A DNA stretch of 64,000 nucleotides from Turnera subulata. Lineage: Eukaryota; Streptophyta; Magnoliopsida; Malpighiales; Passifloraceae. Positions 48,590 through 59,686 of the stretch are shown here, in pieces. The stretch's first letter is position 1; the number at the start of each line of letters is the position of its first letter. The stretch spans positions 1-64,000 of the forward strand of contig JAKUCV010001313.1 in assembly GCA_028386065.3 (NCBI GenBank). Direction: 5' to 3'. The position numbers and the translations under genes are program-made. The notes under the pieces were generated by a model. The model did no database searches, was not told the origin of the DNA, and was given only the letters and a program-made list of their open reading frames with translations.

Positions 48590-51552
48590 TTTACCTCCTT
48601 ATTTTGTCCTGCTAAACAAATTGCCATGTATCACGTTTTATATACTTGTGGATGTGCAACTCGATTTCGCTTCTATTCTTGCTTTCACTTAGTGGGCTTT
48701 GCTTGATTTTGATTTTTGATTTTTTCCTTTGGTTTCTGTTTGTTGCAGATGTCGAGAAGTTTTACCAGCAGTGCGACCCAGGTGGGTTTATCTAATCTCT
48801 CTTCCCTCTTATTTCTTTCTCTTCTCGCTTCTGTTTTTTTAACGGTTGTTATGATACATATCTCCGCTGTTGTATTCATTTTTCTTAAAAAATTCACGAC
48901 CAAAATGCTAACTATTGTGCGAGTTACTAAGTTGGTCATGTCTATGTGGCTCCACTCCTGCTCCATTTTCTTCAAGCCCCATCCTTTTGTGCTGCCAGAC
49001 GCTAGTGTCTTTTCTAAGGGGAAGGGAGAAGCTGTTAAGCTATATCCTCTACTTTCACTGCTTTTATGCTCGTGTATTTTCTACTTCCACTGCTCCTTTG
49101 CCTGCGATTTTGTTATTATGCGAGGCATGCGTTTTAAGGGCTGTGATTTTGTGAGGCATGAAAATGCCATGGTGGGCAATTGAATGTTCTGTTTGAAGAA
49201 ATATTCTTCCTAACATTTGACATATGCTTCCCTGCCCTGCTCCCACTTTTTGGCTTCATTTTGCTGCGTGGTAGTCTAAGTCGCCAATGCTTTTCGTTCG
49301 TCACAACCGCACTGTTTTTTTCAAGTTTGGATCATTCGTGTGTAGTGTGCCTCCTACTCGTTGACCTTTCTTTCTGGCTTATTTGTCAAATTCTTGTACC
49401 TCACTTTCCAAATCAATGCACTGGTGTAAATTGTAGATTTTCATAAACTTCTCGCGATTTTGATTACTTTGGTTCAGGATATCTCAGCTGAGAGTTGATG
49501 ATATAAATGCATGTTGTTCCTAATGTACTGATTGTTCTTGTAGAAAAGGAGAACCTGTGCCTGTATGGACTTCCAAATGAGACATGGGAGGTCAATCTTC
49601 CTGTTGAAGAGGTTCCTCCTGAGCTTCCAGAGCCTGCATTAGGCATAAATTTTGCTAGGGATGGAATGCAAGAGAAGGATTGGCTATCTCTTGTTGCAGT
49701 TCATAGTGATTCATGGTTGCTGGCTGTTGCATTTTATTTTGGCGCCCGTTTTGGGTTTGGTAAGAATGAAAGGTAAGATCACTTTTTCTTGTCAGTAGAT
49801 CTCATAAGTTTCCATATTCTAGAGTTAATGAACCATTTTTGACCGGCCTTTCATTCACTTAAACATAAATTTAAGAGACTCACTCACCTGACCAATTATA
49901 TAGAAAAGGAAAACAAACATCTATGAACTGAAACATCTGGCCTTGCTTTCTCAGAACTAATTCTTTAGTTTTCCTAGTTGTTAATCATCTTGCTACATTA
50001 TTATTGGTGTCCTCATTATTTTCCCCTGCGCATGTTTAGTTGATTTACAAAAACAATGAAACATCTGAAACAGACACCACAAGAACACAAGTACCAGATG
50101 GTGCTGATCAGTATGTGGAATCAAAATCTTCCACCATATCTAGTGGTGTATTTTGTCTTCCACGGGAGGGTTGGGTGTTCCTTTATAAATCACTGTTGTC
50201 TAAAACATAAATTACTCTGTCCTTTCTTAATCCTGGATATGCGGTCTTGTACCCTAACTATTGTGTGGGCAGATGTGCATCTTTCTTCCTTTCATCTTCT
50301 AGATTTATTCTTTGAAGTAGCTGCTACCCCTTTGCTCCTGCCAATCATCTGTATCAATGCTCATTTATTGCTTTATGAGTTCCATTCTTGTTTGAAGATG
50401 TTGTTAGCGTTGTTATAATTTCCATATGATTCAACTTTCTCTCTTTCTGCAAACAAATTGTGTTGTACTAAATGACATTGTTATTCTGTTGCTCTTTTGC
50501 ATTCAAGCGAGTAGTTGAATCATTGATTCAGTGGATAGGTGACTCTACTTATCCATTTTACTAGACAAGGTTTGGACATTTACTGAGCTTCTCTTGATTC
50601 AGCAATTTCAAAAATATGTTGGGTGCATTGAAGTGCATGAATGTGTGTGCTTGCCTGACTATGCTTGTTCCCGGAAATCAATGCCCGTTCAAACTTGACT
50701 TTCAAATATTTATCTACTCTGTATTTAGCAATGGAGTAAGGTTAAATCACATACGCCAAAGATACAAAGGGCTCCGATGTAGATGTTTCATCTGATCATC
50801 TCGGATCGAAATTGAATACTAGTTAGAAATAATGGGAAGAACACCAATCTAATAGAACTACTAAAACAAAGCTTCCTGGCTGATTGAGAATGTAACAACA
50901 TGAGCGCACCATGACAGAAGGTCCTCCTTTGTCAGTGCTGATACTCTGTGTGATGTGATTCCATTACTTACCAGAAGTTAGTAACTTCTGATTTCAAAAT
51001 TAAAATAACAATTCTAATTGTTGTGGTAATTGAATATACAGGAAGAGGCTCTTCCAGATGATAAATGAGCTTCCTACTATATTTGAAGTTGTGTCTGGAA
51101 ATGTTAAACAACCGAAGGACCAATCTGCTACACACAACAGTGGCAAAAGCAAGTCAAGTGGGAAGATGGTAAGAAGTTTAGAGTTGTATGGGATTAGTTG
51201 ATTCGTCTTTGTCTTTTTTTATGTTGTTTCTGTGCTAATGAAATCCTAATCTCTCACTGTTTATTTGGCCTTTAAGCAATCTCGACAGCATGAATCTCAA
51301 CCGAAGCCTATCAAGATGTCTACACCAGCCAAGGAAGAGGATGAGAGTGGGGAGGAGGAGGAAGAAGACGATGAACAGGGTGCTACATGTGGCGCCTGCG
51401 GTGAGAGCTACGGCACCGATGAATTTTGGATTTGCTGTGATGTTTGTGAGAGATGGTTCCATGGCAAATGTGTGAAGATCACACCTGCAAAGGCAGAGCA
51501 TATCAAGCAGTACAAGTGCCCTGGTTGTAGTGGCAAGAGGGCTAGAGTTTGA
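48326..51552 (+). CDS. Alfin1-like PHD-finger histone reader (5 exons)
   Basis: Exons 48326-48419, 48749-48781, 49544-49772, 51042-51168 and 51277-51552 give 252 residues, the usual length of Alfin1-like proteins. The N-terminal Alfin domain is near family consensus ([79 protein letters not shown]). A basic/Ser-rich then acidic linker ([15 protein letters not shown]) precedes a C-terminal PHD finger with the Cys4-His-Cys3 pattern ([36 protein letters not shown]). The Trp of the aromatic cage is present (RWFHG), so binding of H3K4me3 is expected. The protein is nuclear. It fits AL6/AL7; Arabidopsis AL6 is At2g02470 (from memory), consistent with synteny. Confidence 0.94.
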
Positions 51553-52612
51553 AGTTAGATCTTGAAGTTGGAAAGGGACATGAACCTAAACAAGGCAGAC
51601 AAGGTTTTAGCACTTTTTCTTTGCAGTTTAAGAACGTAAAATGGAACCTGGTACGCAACTTTAGTGAATGAATTTGAATGATTGGGGAATGGATTTTAAG
51701 CTTGGGTATTCGTGGTTCCTGTTCTGTCTAATTCATTTGGGACTTCTGTGCTGCAATACTTGATGGTAACCATAGATATTCTCACACAATTTGGTGCATT
51801 ATTGTTGTTTTGTTGCATAGTTTTATTTGCTTCACCTTGGGTAGTAGCTTCAGTTGGCAATCATCTTCGTTTTCCTTTTGGGGTTATTTTCTTTGAAGAA
51901 ATTTTATCTTTTCAATTACATGGATTTCCTTGCTGATTAACTATATTTTTTTTTTTTTGGTGTGTGTGAGCTGAGCTCTCCTTGCCGATTAACCTGCTCG
52001 CAGTCTTGGATCTCTAATCCTCTGTCTTACATTTCATCATTGTACTTGAACAAAAAGTTAATCCCGTGCACAGCCCCATCTCGGTCCAAAGCTCACATAT
52101 GTCATGCAATTTTAAGATTTGTCTCGTCTTTTGGGGGAAAAAGGCAAAGCTTACCAAATTAACGGATCCTAATGTTCTATCCAAGGTTGTAAAAAACCCT
52201 GACTGACTGGTAATTAAATTGTTTGGCCGCTGGGTCCTCTTTTCCAGGTTTAGATTCAATTGATGATTTATTACGAAGAAAATATTGATCCAGATGATTA
52301 GATTCTGGTTCAAGGTTACCAAGTTGAAGCGGCAGGGGTTTGGAAACACCTCAAATTTCTGGCAAGGAACCAGCGAGGCAGGCAAATGAATGATGCTCGC
52401 TACATTCTCGGGAGAGCAGCTGTCAAACGATGATGAAGCGTAGTGAACCATTTCGATCTTTTACCTTTCTACTTTTTATTTCTCAAAAAGAAATAAAAAT
52501 TCGTTTTNGGAGAGGAGAGGGGGAGGGGGGTGCTAAGATTCGGGTGCTGCAAAATAAGGAATTAATTTCGTCTTGGGAAACATCCAACAGATTCAGAAAA
52601 CTACAAAAGAAT
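51553..52612. other. Convergent 3' intergenic region between Alfin-like and IspD genes
   Basis: It holds the 3' UTRs of the two converging genes. No coding sequence recognised. One ambiguous base (N) lies at 52507 next to a G-rich run, which marks a weak point in the assembly. Confidence 0.6.
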
Positions 52613-55291
52613 CTACTTTGCCTCTGAAGATTCTCCCTGGTTCAAGCTCAAAATCCTCTCCGCCAGCAATAGATCATCGGGGGTTGTTACCTGCACGTCA
52701 AAAGTATTCAACACAAAAAAAAGTATTCAGCACAGAGATATAAGCAACTCAAATAAAGCCTCATTACTACATACATAGACTACATAGCTGATTGCAATAC
52801 CTTGATGTTTGTGTATGATCCTTCAGAGATATATACAGGCTGTTTAAGGTGCTCCACGATAGATACATCATCAGTAACTTCCAAACCTTCTCTGCAAAAA
52901 TTAATACGTGATGATTCCCACCAATATGAGATACCCTTTGCGTGCGTAGCATTCTACACAAGAGAATGTTCATTGCATTGCATGTGCAAATAATATAAAG
53001 ACTACTACCCTATGGAATGTTCATAAACTAAAGCAGATCAGATTCTTCAGATAGATCCAGGTTAGATAGGCATAACACAACATATTATTCTCTAATTTAC
53101 CGACGCAAGATTCAGCAGCTTTTTTTAAAAAAAGCCTATCCACCAGATTGGAGTTTATGTCGAACTCTACAGCAGAAATTTTCAGGGCATAGAGTACCTA
53201 TTCACAAGCTCAAATCCTTTCTTCAGCAACTCCGGTTTAATTACCTGTACAAAGGGCATCATAGAGAAGCCAAATTAACTGATACTCGAGGCATACAAAA
53301 AAAATCTCATGTTAGCTGGTGGATTCTTTCAAGAAAATACCTGTGGAGTCTGCATTTCCCAAAGTGTTTTGCGATCAAGAGTTCTCACTACAAAAGATTT
53401 GCTGTCGGCCTGCGGGAAGAAAATGGGCAAGTGTAAAGGAGAGCATGTCTGATGGATGTTGGTCTTGTGACATGTTTACTTATAATTTTACACAAGCTGA
53501 AGTGAACAGCATAACGCAACGGTACATAATATGAAGAAATGCATGTTGAACGACGCATATATGAGCCTAAAGCATTTATATCAGCCTGCAATTTTAGGGG
53601 ACAGCTACTATTATAATTGAAACTAACCACTTCCTTTCTATTCGTTGAGAACTGCAGACGACCACCCATCAATTGGAAAAAAAAAAAAAAAAACAAGTAA
53701 ATAAACATGTAGGTAAAACTTGAGGACATAGATCAGTCTCTATACAGAGGGAGGTCTCATAAGTATGAAAGTTATTGGGTAAATGATGAAGCTTTACAGA
53801 AAGGAAAGAAAAGGTGAAGATGAGGTGATGGAATGCATACCTCTTTGATGGTGGCTTTAGCGGGAACACCGAGCACAGCGGCTCCATTTATCCAACCATC
53901 ATTTAGGACCTAAGCACAAGCATGAAACATTTGTAAATGGCAATATGATGGGTTGCACTGCATCGGGCTACGTGCAGAAAACAGGATGTTGAAGCCCAAA
54001 CCTTTTCAACATCTGAAGATGTTACCAGTGGCCTTGCGGAATCGTGAATGCAAACAAGGTGAGAGTTGGAGTCAATTTCCTGCGGGGAGAAAAAGTAAAA
54101 AATCAAACACCTCTCATCACAATCATACACAGTGGATGAGGGAAAGCAAGCAACACGTATTTATTTAATGTGGTTTGATGGGAAAGGGTACCTGAAGGCC
54201 GCTGAAAACAGAGTCTTGTCTCTCCTTGCCAGGAAGTGCAAATTTAAGGTGGACAGCGACGGTCTGAGCAGCCTCTAGGGAAAGAAGAGGAGGAGAAGGG
54301 ATTAGGTGGATGGAATGGAATTGTAGAAATGTAGATGTAGATGTAGATGTATGTGTGTTGAGGGTTGAGAGGGACCTTGAAAGATGTGTGCGTAGGAGGG
54401 ATCACAGACCACAACAATTTCTTTGACTTGGGTCATTTGCGAGAAAGTGAAGAAACTGGGAGAGAGAAGGAGGAGGAATTAAGAGGAGGGGTTAAATTGA
54501 AGGGGAAGAGAAGAGAAGATATGATTTAGCGATTTACCTATACAGAGCAATGGGTTGACCCAACAGAGGGAGATACTGCTTGGGCATGGCGGCCTAATCA
54601 ATGCACCAAAACAGCTTTAGTATCATCATCATCATCATAATAATAAGAAGAATAAGAATAAGAATAATTGGGGAAGATAACAGAAAAACAGTAAGGAGTG
54701 ATATTGGAAAAACAAGAGCCGAAGAAGCAAGTTATTGGGGGACAGAAATGAAAAAAAAAAGAAAAAAAAAAAGAGGAGAGCAAAAGTAAGTACAAGTACA
54801 AATACAAATATTTTTAGAAGAAGAAGAAGATAATAGGAGGAGGAAGGCGTACACCCATTCTTTTGCCCTTGCCGCCGGCTAGCAGGACGACAGAGACGGT
54901 GTTGTCTTGGACTAGTGGAGGAGAGGATAAGTTCTGAAAAAAAAAAAGGCGAAAACATGAAGAGAGAAGATAAACAATGAAAGAGGAGAGGAGAGTAGAG
55001 GAGAGGGGAGGGGAGGGGATTACGTACAGTATCAACAAGTTTAGGAGAAGAGCGGAGAATGAAGGAGGAGGAGGAGGGGGTTGGAATAGAAGGGAATAAT
55101 CCAATTCCCCTACCACGAGCATAAGCATGTGGTGGATTGGGGAAAGAAATTAATGGATGATTCTTTTGCTGATGTAGAGGTTTGGGTGGGGAAAACCCAA
55201 ATGCCCGCCGCCTACTACTACTACTTGCACCACCAACAGTTTTTGAAGCTGTGGCCGCTGTTAGGTAGTAGCTGCTGTTCATCATCTTCAT
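52613..55291 (-). CDS. ISPD: 2-C-methyl-D-erythritol 4-phosphate cytidylyltransferase, chloroplast (11 exons)
   Basis: Exons in coding order: 55291-55028, 54933-54853, 54593-54538, 54455-54376, 54274-54192, 54079-54002, 53909-53841, 53409-53341, 53244-53198, 52891-52801, 52690-52613; phases agree and give 331 residues. The first exon is a Ser/Arg/Pro-rich chloroplast transit peptide. The enzyme (third step of the MEP isoprenoid pathway, MEP + CTP to CDP-ME) shows the CTP-binding loop [13 protein letters not shown], the substrate segment [62 protein letters not shown] and TDDVSIVE. Bacterial IspD usually has HDAARP; plant enzymes have HDSARP. It ends LLAERIL plus a short tail. The Arabidopsis gene is At2g02500 (from memory). 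Confidence 0.94.
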
Positions 55292-55776
55292 CTATGGTAT
55301 TGGAATTGGTGCCGGAGGAGAGTTGGTGAGGAGATCCTCTCCAGCCCAGCCAAGCCAAAGAGTAGAGATTACAAAAACATTTTATTCCTTTCTAAAATAT
55401 AGATATGGTGGGTTCTTTCATCTTGGCATTTTTTGTCTCTATATTAATTAGATCTTCTTCTCTTTGCAACCTCCTCAGGCAGGCAGCAGGCACTAGCAGA
55501 CATTCTTTTTTTTTTCGTATTGAGAGGGCTGGGTAGACGGGGAACAATAATAAAAGAGGCCCTGTATTAATAAAGCCCAAGCCCACCATATCTGAAACCC
55601 AAACCCCAAACCCAACCCAATACCCTCTCCCTCTCATTCTTTCTTCTTTTCTCTCTTCTCATTCATTTTTGGAGGTTTGGGTGAGGAATGATTTTAGAGA
55701 GATTGGGAAAGAGAGAGAGATTGGATTAAGATCAGATCGTAGTAAGAAAAGAAGCGAAAGCGAAAGCGAAACCGAA
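55292..55776. promoter_or_regulatory. Divergent promoter region between IspD and complex I subunit genes
   Basis: Only 485 bp separate the two start codons, so the upstream regions overlap or abut. GCCCAAGCCCA at 55575-55585 is a doubled site II-type element (TGGGCY on the other strand), common before plant genes for mitochondrial and ribosomal proteins. AAACCCAAACCCCAAACCC next to it resembles a degenerate telo-box. CAGCCCAGCC lies near 55343-55352 on the IspD side. Function is inferred from motif and position. Confidence 0.5.
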
Positions 55777-55983
55777 ATGGGATCCACAGGAGAATTCTTC
55801 AGGAGGAGGGATGAGTGGAGGAAGCATCCGATGCTGAGCAATCAGTTCCGTCACGCCACTCCTGGCCTCGGCATCGCCCTCGTCGCCTTTGGCGTTTACC
55901 TCGTCGGGGAACAAGTCTACACCAAGCTCCTCCGTCCTCCTCCTTCCTCCTCCTCCTCCTCCTCTTCTTCTCACCATCACTAA
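55777..55983 (+). CDS. Mitochondrial complex I subunit B12 (NDUFB3-like), single exon
   Basis: It encodes 68 residues. MGSTGEFFRRRDEWRKHPML and LSNQFRHATPGLGIALVAFG match the small plant B12/NDUFB3-like accessory subunit of NADH dehydrogenase, with one membrane segment (about residues 29-45, PGLGIALVAFGVYLVGEQVY). The tail is unusual: a run of about nine Ser and then His-His-His to the stop, from TCC/TCT repeats that can vary in length. The open frame extends upstream to 55669, but conservation starts at MGSTGEF, so 55777 is taken as the start. Arabidopsis At2g02510 (from memory) is the counterpart. Confidence 0.9.
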   Translation: MGSTGEFFRRRDEWRKHPMLSNQFRHATPGLGIALVAFGVYLVGEQVYTKLLRPPPSSSSSSSSSHHH

Positions 55984-58900
55984 ATCCATCATCAGTGTAC
56001 TCATCTCTCCCTCTCTTTTTGTCTCTCTCTCTCACACCACATTTACAGCATCATCACCAACTAGTCTACTGTGTGCGGCGCTTGTAGTCTTTTAGATCTA
56101 ATCTTCTCTATTTTGTAATGCCTTTTCATTTTATTCCCTTTTCTCTTATAGCCAAAAAAAAAAAAAAAAAACAGAATTTGTTATATTATATGTTTCATAT
56201 ATTCCTAATTCTTCTCTTTTGTTTGCAATTCGCAGCAGAGGGGGCCTCAGCTTTTTTCAATCCCATCCCCAAATGAGGCGACTACCGACCGCCGTTTGCT
56301 GTGCTGTGTTTTCTACATGTAATAAACCAAAACAAAAAGTGGGCTCTCCTCTTCCTTTCCATTTCCTTCCTTTTCTTTTTTTTTTTTTCATCAATTTTTT
56401 TTTGAACAGTTTTTTCATAATTATGCTGTTGTTCTATAAAACCAAAAAAACTCGCCTGGTAATCGTTTTATCTCCTTCTTATGTACTGTTGTTATGTTTG
56501 TGTGCTCTTTTATTTTGGAGGCGACTCCTCCACTTCCTCACTGCTCCTATTCCTCCACATTGTGTAGCGTTTCCTATCTTAAAACTTGGTTCACTGGATG
56601 GATACCTAGGCTAGGTGAACAAATTCCAGAACCATACAGCTTCAGGTCTCGAAATCTCTAGTTTCAATCTCTATATTTTTGTTGGGTTTTGCATATCCAT
56701 CTCTTCCTGTAGCAACCTCAATTACTTAAACTTGCACAACTTTTTTGTTTTTTTTTTTATTTTTATTTTGTCGAAACCGCAACTTATTTGTTGATTCGCC
56801 TAGATTTGAGAAACCCAATAAAGTTTCTCCTTGTAAAGTTCTCATGATTGCTCCTGGAAAAACTCCGTCAGTGTTTCTAATAAGGCAAATTTGTTTTCTT
56901 CTCAATTTCCAACAGCTTCACTAACTTCAGCCACTTCTTTATACTAATTTTAAAGCCTCATTTCTAGAGAGTAAGGACTATCCGAGGATGGAGGTAGATA
57001 ATGGGAGTGATTAAGATTGGAGGTAGGGTTTTCTACTCTCTTAAGGATTGGCTGGCAAGAAAGTTGTCATATCAATTAACTGTCCCCCCCACCAGAGGAG
57101 GAGGAGGAGGTCAGTTTGACACCCTTGGTTGCTTCCAGATATGTCCCTTTGATTGACACTGTATTGTGTGACGGAAAAACCTACTTTCCTTTGCTAATCA
57201 ACGGATGCTGTAATGCTCAGTTTCCTGGTAGACCATTCTAGCTTTTACTGAAGCGTGCACATTGCTTACCTGGTGAATCAAAACAATTGATGTTGTTGTT
57301 TCTCCAAATTCAGAAAACTTTTATGCACTTCCAACTCTTTTTCTTTCTCTCTATTATTTGCGAGTGGTAGAGTGATGGTACTGAAACCATACTTGTGCTG
57401 GAATGAGCTTTCTAATGTATGCTCCTGGTTTCTCAGTGGGGAATTGGTTTGAGAGGGGTTTTATCACCCGTATAAGTCTCATAAGTATAGTACTTCTGTC
57501 ATTGTTGAGGGAGAATAGGACATTGTAGGGTTACCTTTTTTTGCAGCGGCGCACATTCATTTGTTTCAAAGATGTGAGAGGATTGTAGTTATTCGTATGG
57601 CCCGATCTGCAGAGTGGGATGGGTGGCGGGGGTGTAGTCGGGTCTTACAGGTAGGCTGGGTTTGCATCGGGACTACCTGTGGCAGTAAACTACAATGCAT
57701 ACCAGATGCTTGAATTGCATGTATTCTGCGATGCAAATGATATGCAAATATGATATGATGGCATCTTTGAATGTGAGTCACACAGTGTATGATAAATTCT
57801 TGAAAATTTTGAGGGCAACACTATTCATATATAGACTCCCCACTAAGAAATGGAGGAGTCCCTGCCGGCACTATTTACAGGATTCTTATGCATCAACAAT
57901 CTCATATGCTCGTCGGATTTACGTTGGACAATGCACATCTCTTCTCGTTTTTAAAAGGCTTCCACCATGAGTGGCTTTTGTTTTTGTTTTTTTTTTTTTT
58001 TCAAACAAAGCTGTCCACCACTTCTTTCACTGGTTTGGGAAATAAGCCCATCTTTCGTTCTGGATTGGATTTTGGATTGTGGGCTCTCTCGCTTCTTCAC
58101 ATACAGATTTGAAATTGGATGGACCGACGGATGGTGTGGTGGGATTTTATTTGCGAAGCAAAATCAGTAAAAGCCAGCCAATAGGGGCATTGCTATTGCT
58201 GGCTGGCCCACAAAAAAGTTGCAAAAAATGCGGGTCCGCACAAAAACGTGTTGGAAGCCTCTAAAGTGCAAAGTCCCCCTCGCATGTTTTTTAAATGTTT
58301 GGAGATTGGAAGAAAAAAAAAAAAAAAGTAAACTCTCTTAAGATGCCGGAGATTTATTATAATCACACAGCACACACTAATAAAATGGAATGGGGAAGAT
58401 TTGTTTTGTCTTTTGGTTCTTGCTTTGAGCGACCAAAGGGGGCCCGAGCCTGGTCTTTTATTCATCTTTTTTAGGTCTTATAAAACTCTGTGGTGGTGGG
58501 GGGTGGCTGTTTTTGTCCAAATAAAGAATCTGGTGGACGTAGAAGTTGCTTGGAAGATCAAGCAAAGACAAATAACATAATAATATTGGAAGTGGATCAC
58601 TACAGTACCGATTGCTGTTACCAAAGATTGCTGCTCTCACCAAGCGTAACAATGAATGGTGCAGTGATTAAAATCATGACATGAAAAGTGTGTAGTGTAT
58701 AATTTTGTTTTGTTTTGTAGGGAGAAAGAAATGAAACTTCTGCACGCATAAATTTTACATTATCTTACCGACCGTGACTGCCGTATTTATCTATCCATGC
58801 CTTCACTTTCTTTTTTTTTTTTGTGTGTGTGTGTGTATTTTTGGTGGATGGCGGAGTAGTCAATACAATACAATGAAATAAAAAAAGAAAAAGAAAAGAA

Positions 58901-59686
58901 AAAAAGAAAAAATGGGAACACATTATCTTCATCTTCTACTACAGAGTATTGTTGGGGCTTGGGTGTATTTTATGGATGGACCCGGGGTTTTAGGTGGAAT
59001 GGAAACGTCACTTTCCCTACCCGTTCTTCAAATCGTGAAATTCGATGCAGATTTGGCAAGTTGGCCAAGGCAGGCAATACACTCTACTACCTTGTTGTGG
59101 TAGACGTAGTAGTACCACCGGGCCGGGGGCTAGAATTAGATTAGAGGATTGGGTTGGAAGAATCAAAGGTGTATATATATATATTTTTATATATAAAATA
59201 CGAACTAGTAGTATATAAAATAAAATGGAGGAGGAGTGTTTGTTGTAGGGGGGGTAGGCCCGTCCCAGGAAGGTGACAGTCAACTCTTTCTATGGTACTA
59301 CTTACTGCTTGCTTAGTTAGGATTCGCCACCGTGGCGTGGATTATAAAGATTTGATGTTGGGTTAAGGAGGGTTAGACTAAAAAAAGCACTCAATTTCCT
59401 CCGCCTTTCTTTCTGTGTAAGTTATTACTTACGAGCTACGAGTGAGTAAATTCCCCCCCATATCATAAAAAAAAAAAAAAGAATACTACTAATATTTATT
59501 TGGTGGCCTTTATAGTAGTATACAATTACAAACAACACTCTCTGTCTCACAAACACCAAATGCTGGCCGTGGAAGACTGAACACGAAGCAAAGAGAGAGT
59601 TTAGTTTATTTATTTACCAGCTAACACACACACACAGACCTATCTGCTTACTTAACCATTCTTTTCTGGTGGTGGTGGTGGTGGTG
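55984..59686. other. Intergenic region between complex I subunit and MMT genes
   Basis: About 3.7 kb without a recognised gene. It holds the 3' UTR of the complex I gene, A and T homopolymers (56152-56170, 56380-56402, 57987-58000), a GT run near 58820 and a (TA)n tract around 59171. The last few hundred bases are the promoter and 5' UTR of MMT; ATTATAAAGA near 59340 is a possible TATA box. Reading frames here are short and match nothing known. Confidence 0.5.

Noticed and set aside
55669..55776. N-terminal extension of the complex I subunit
   Set aside because: The frame is open upstream but begins without an ATG in good context, and family conservation starts at 55777.
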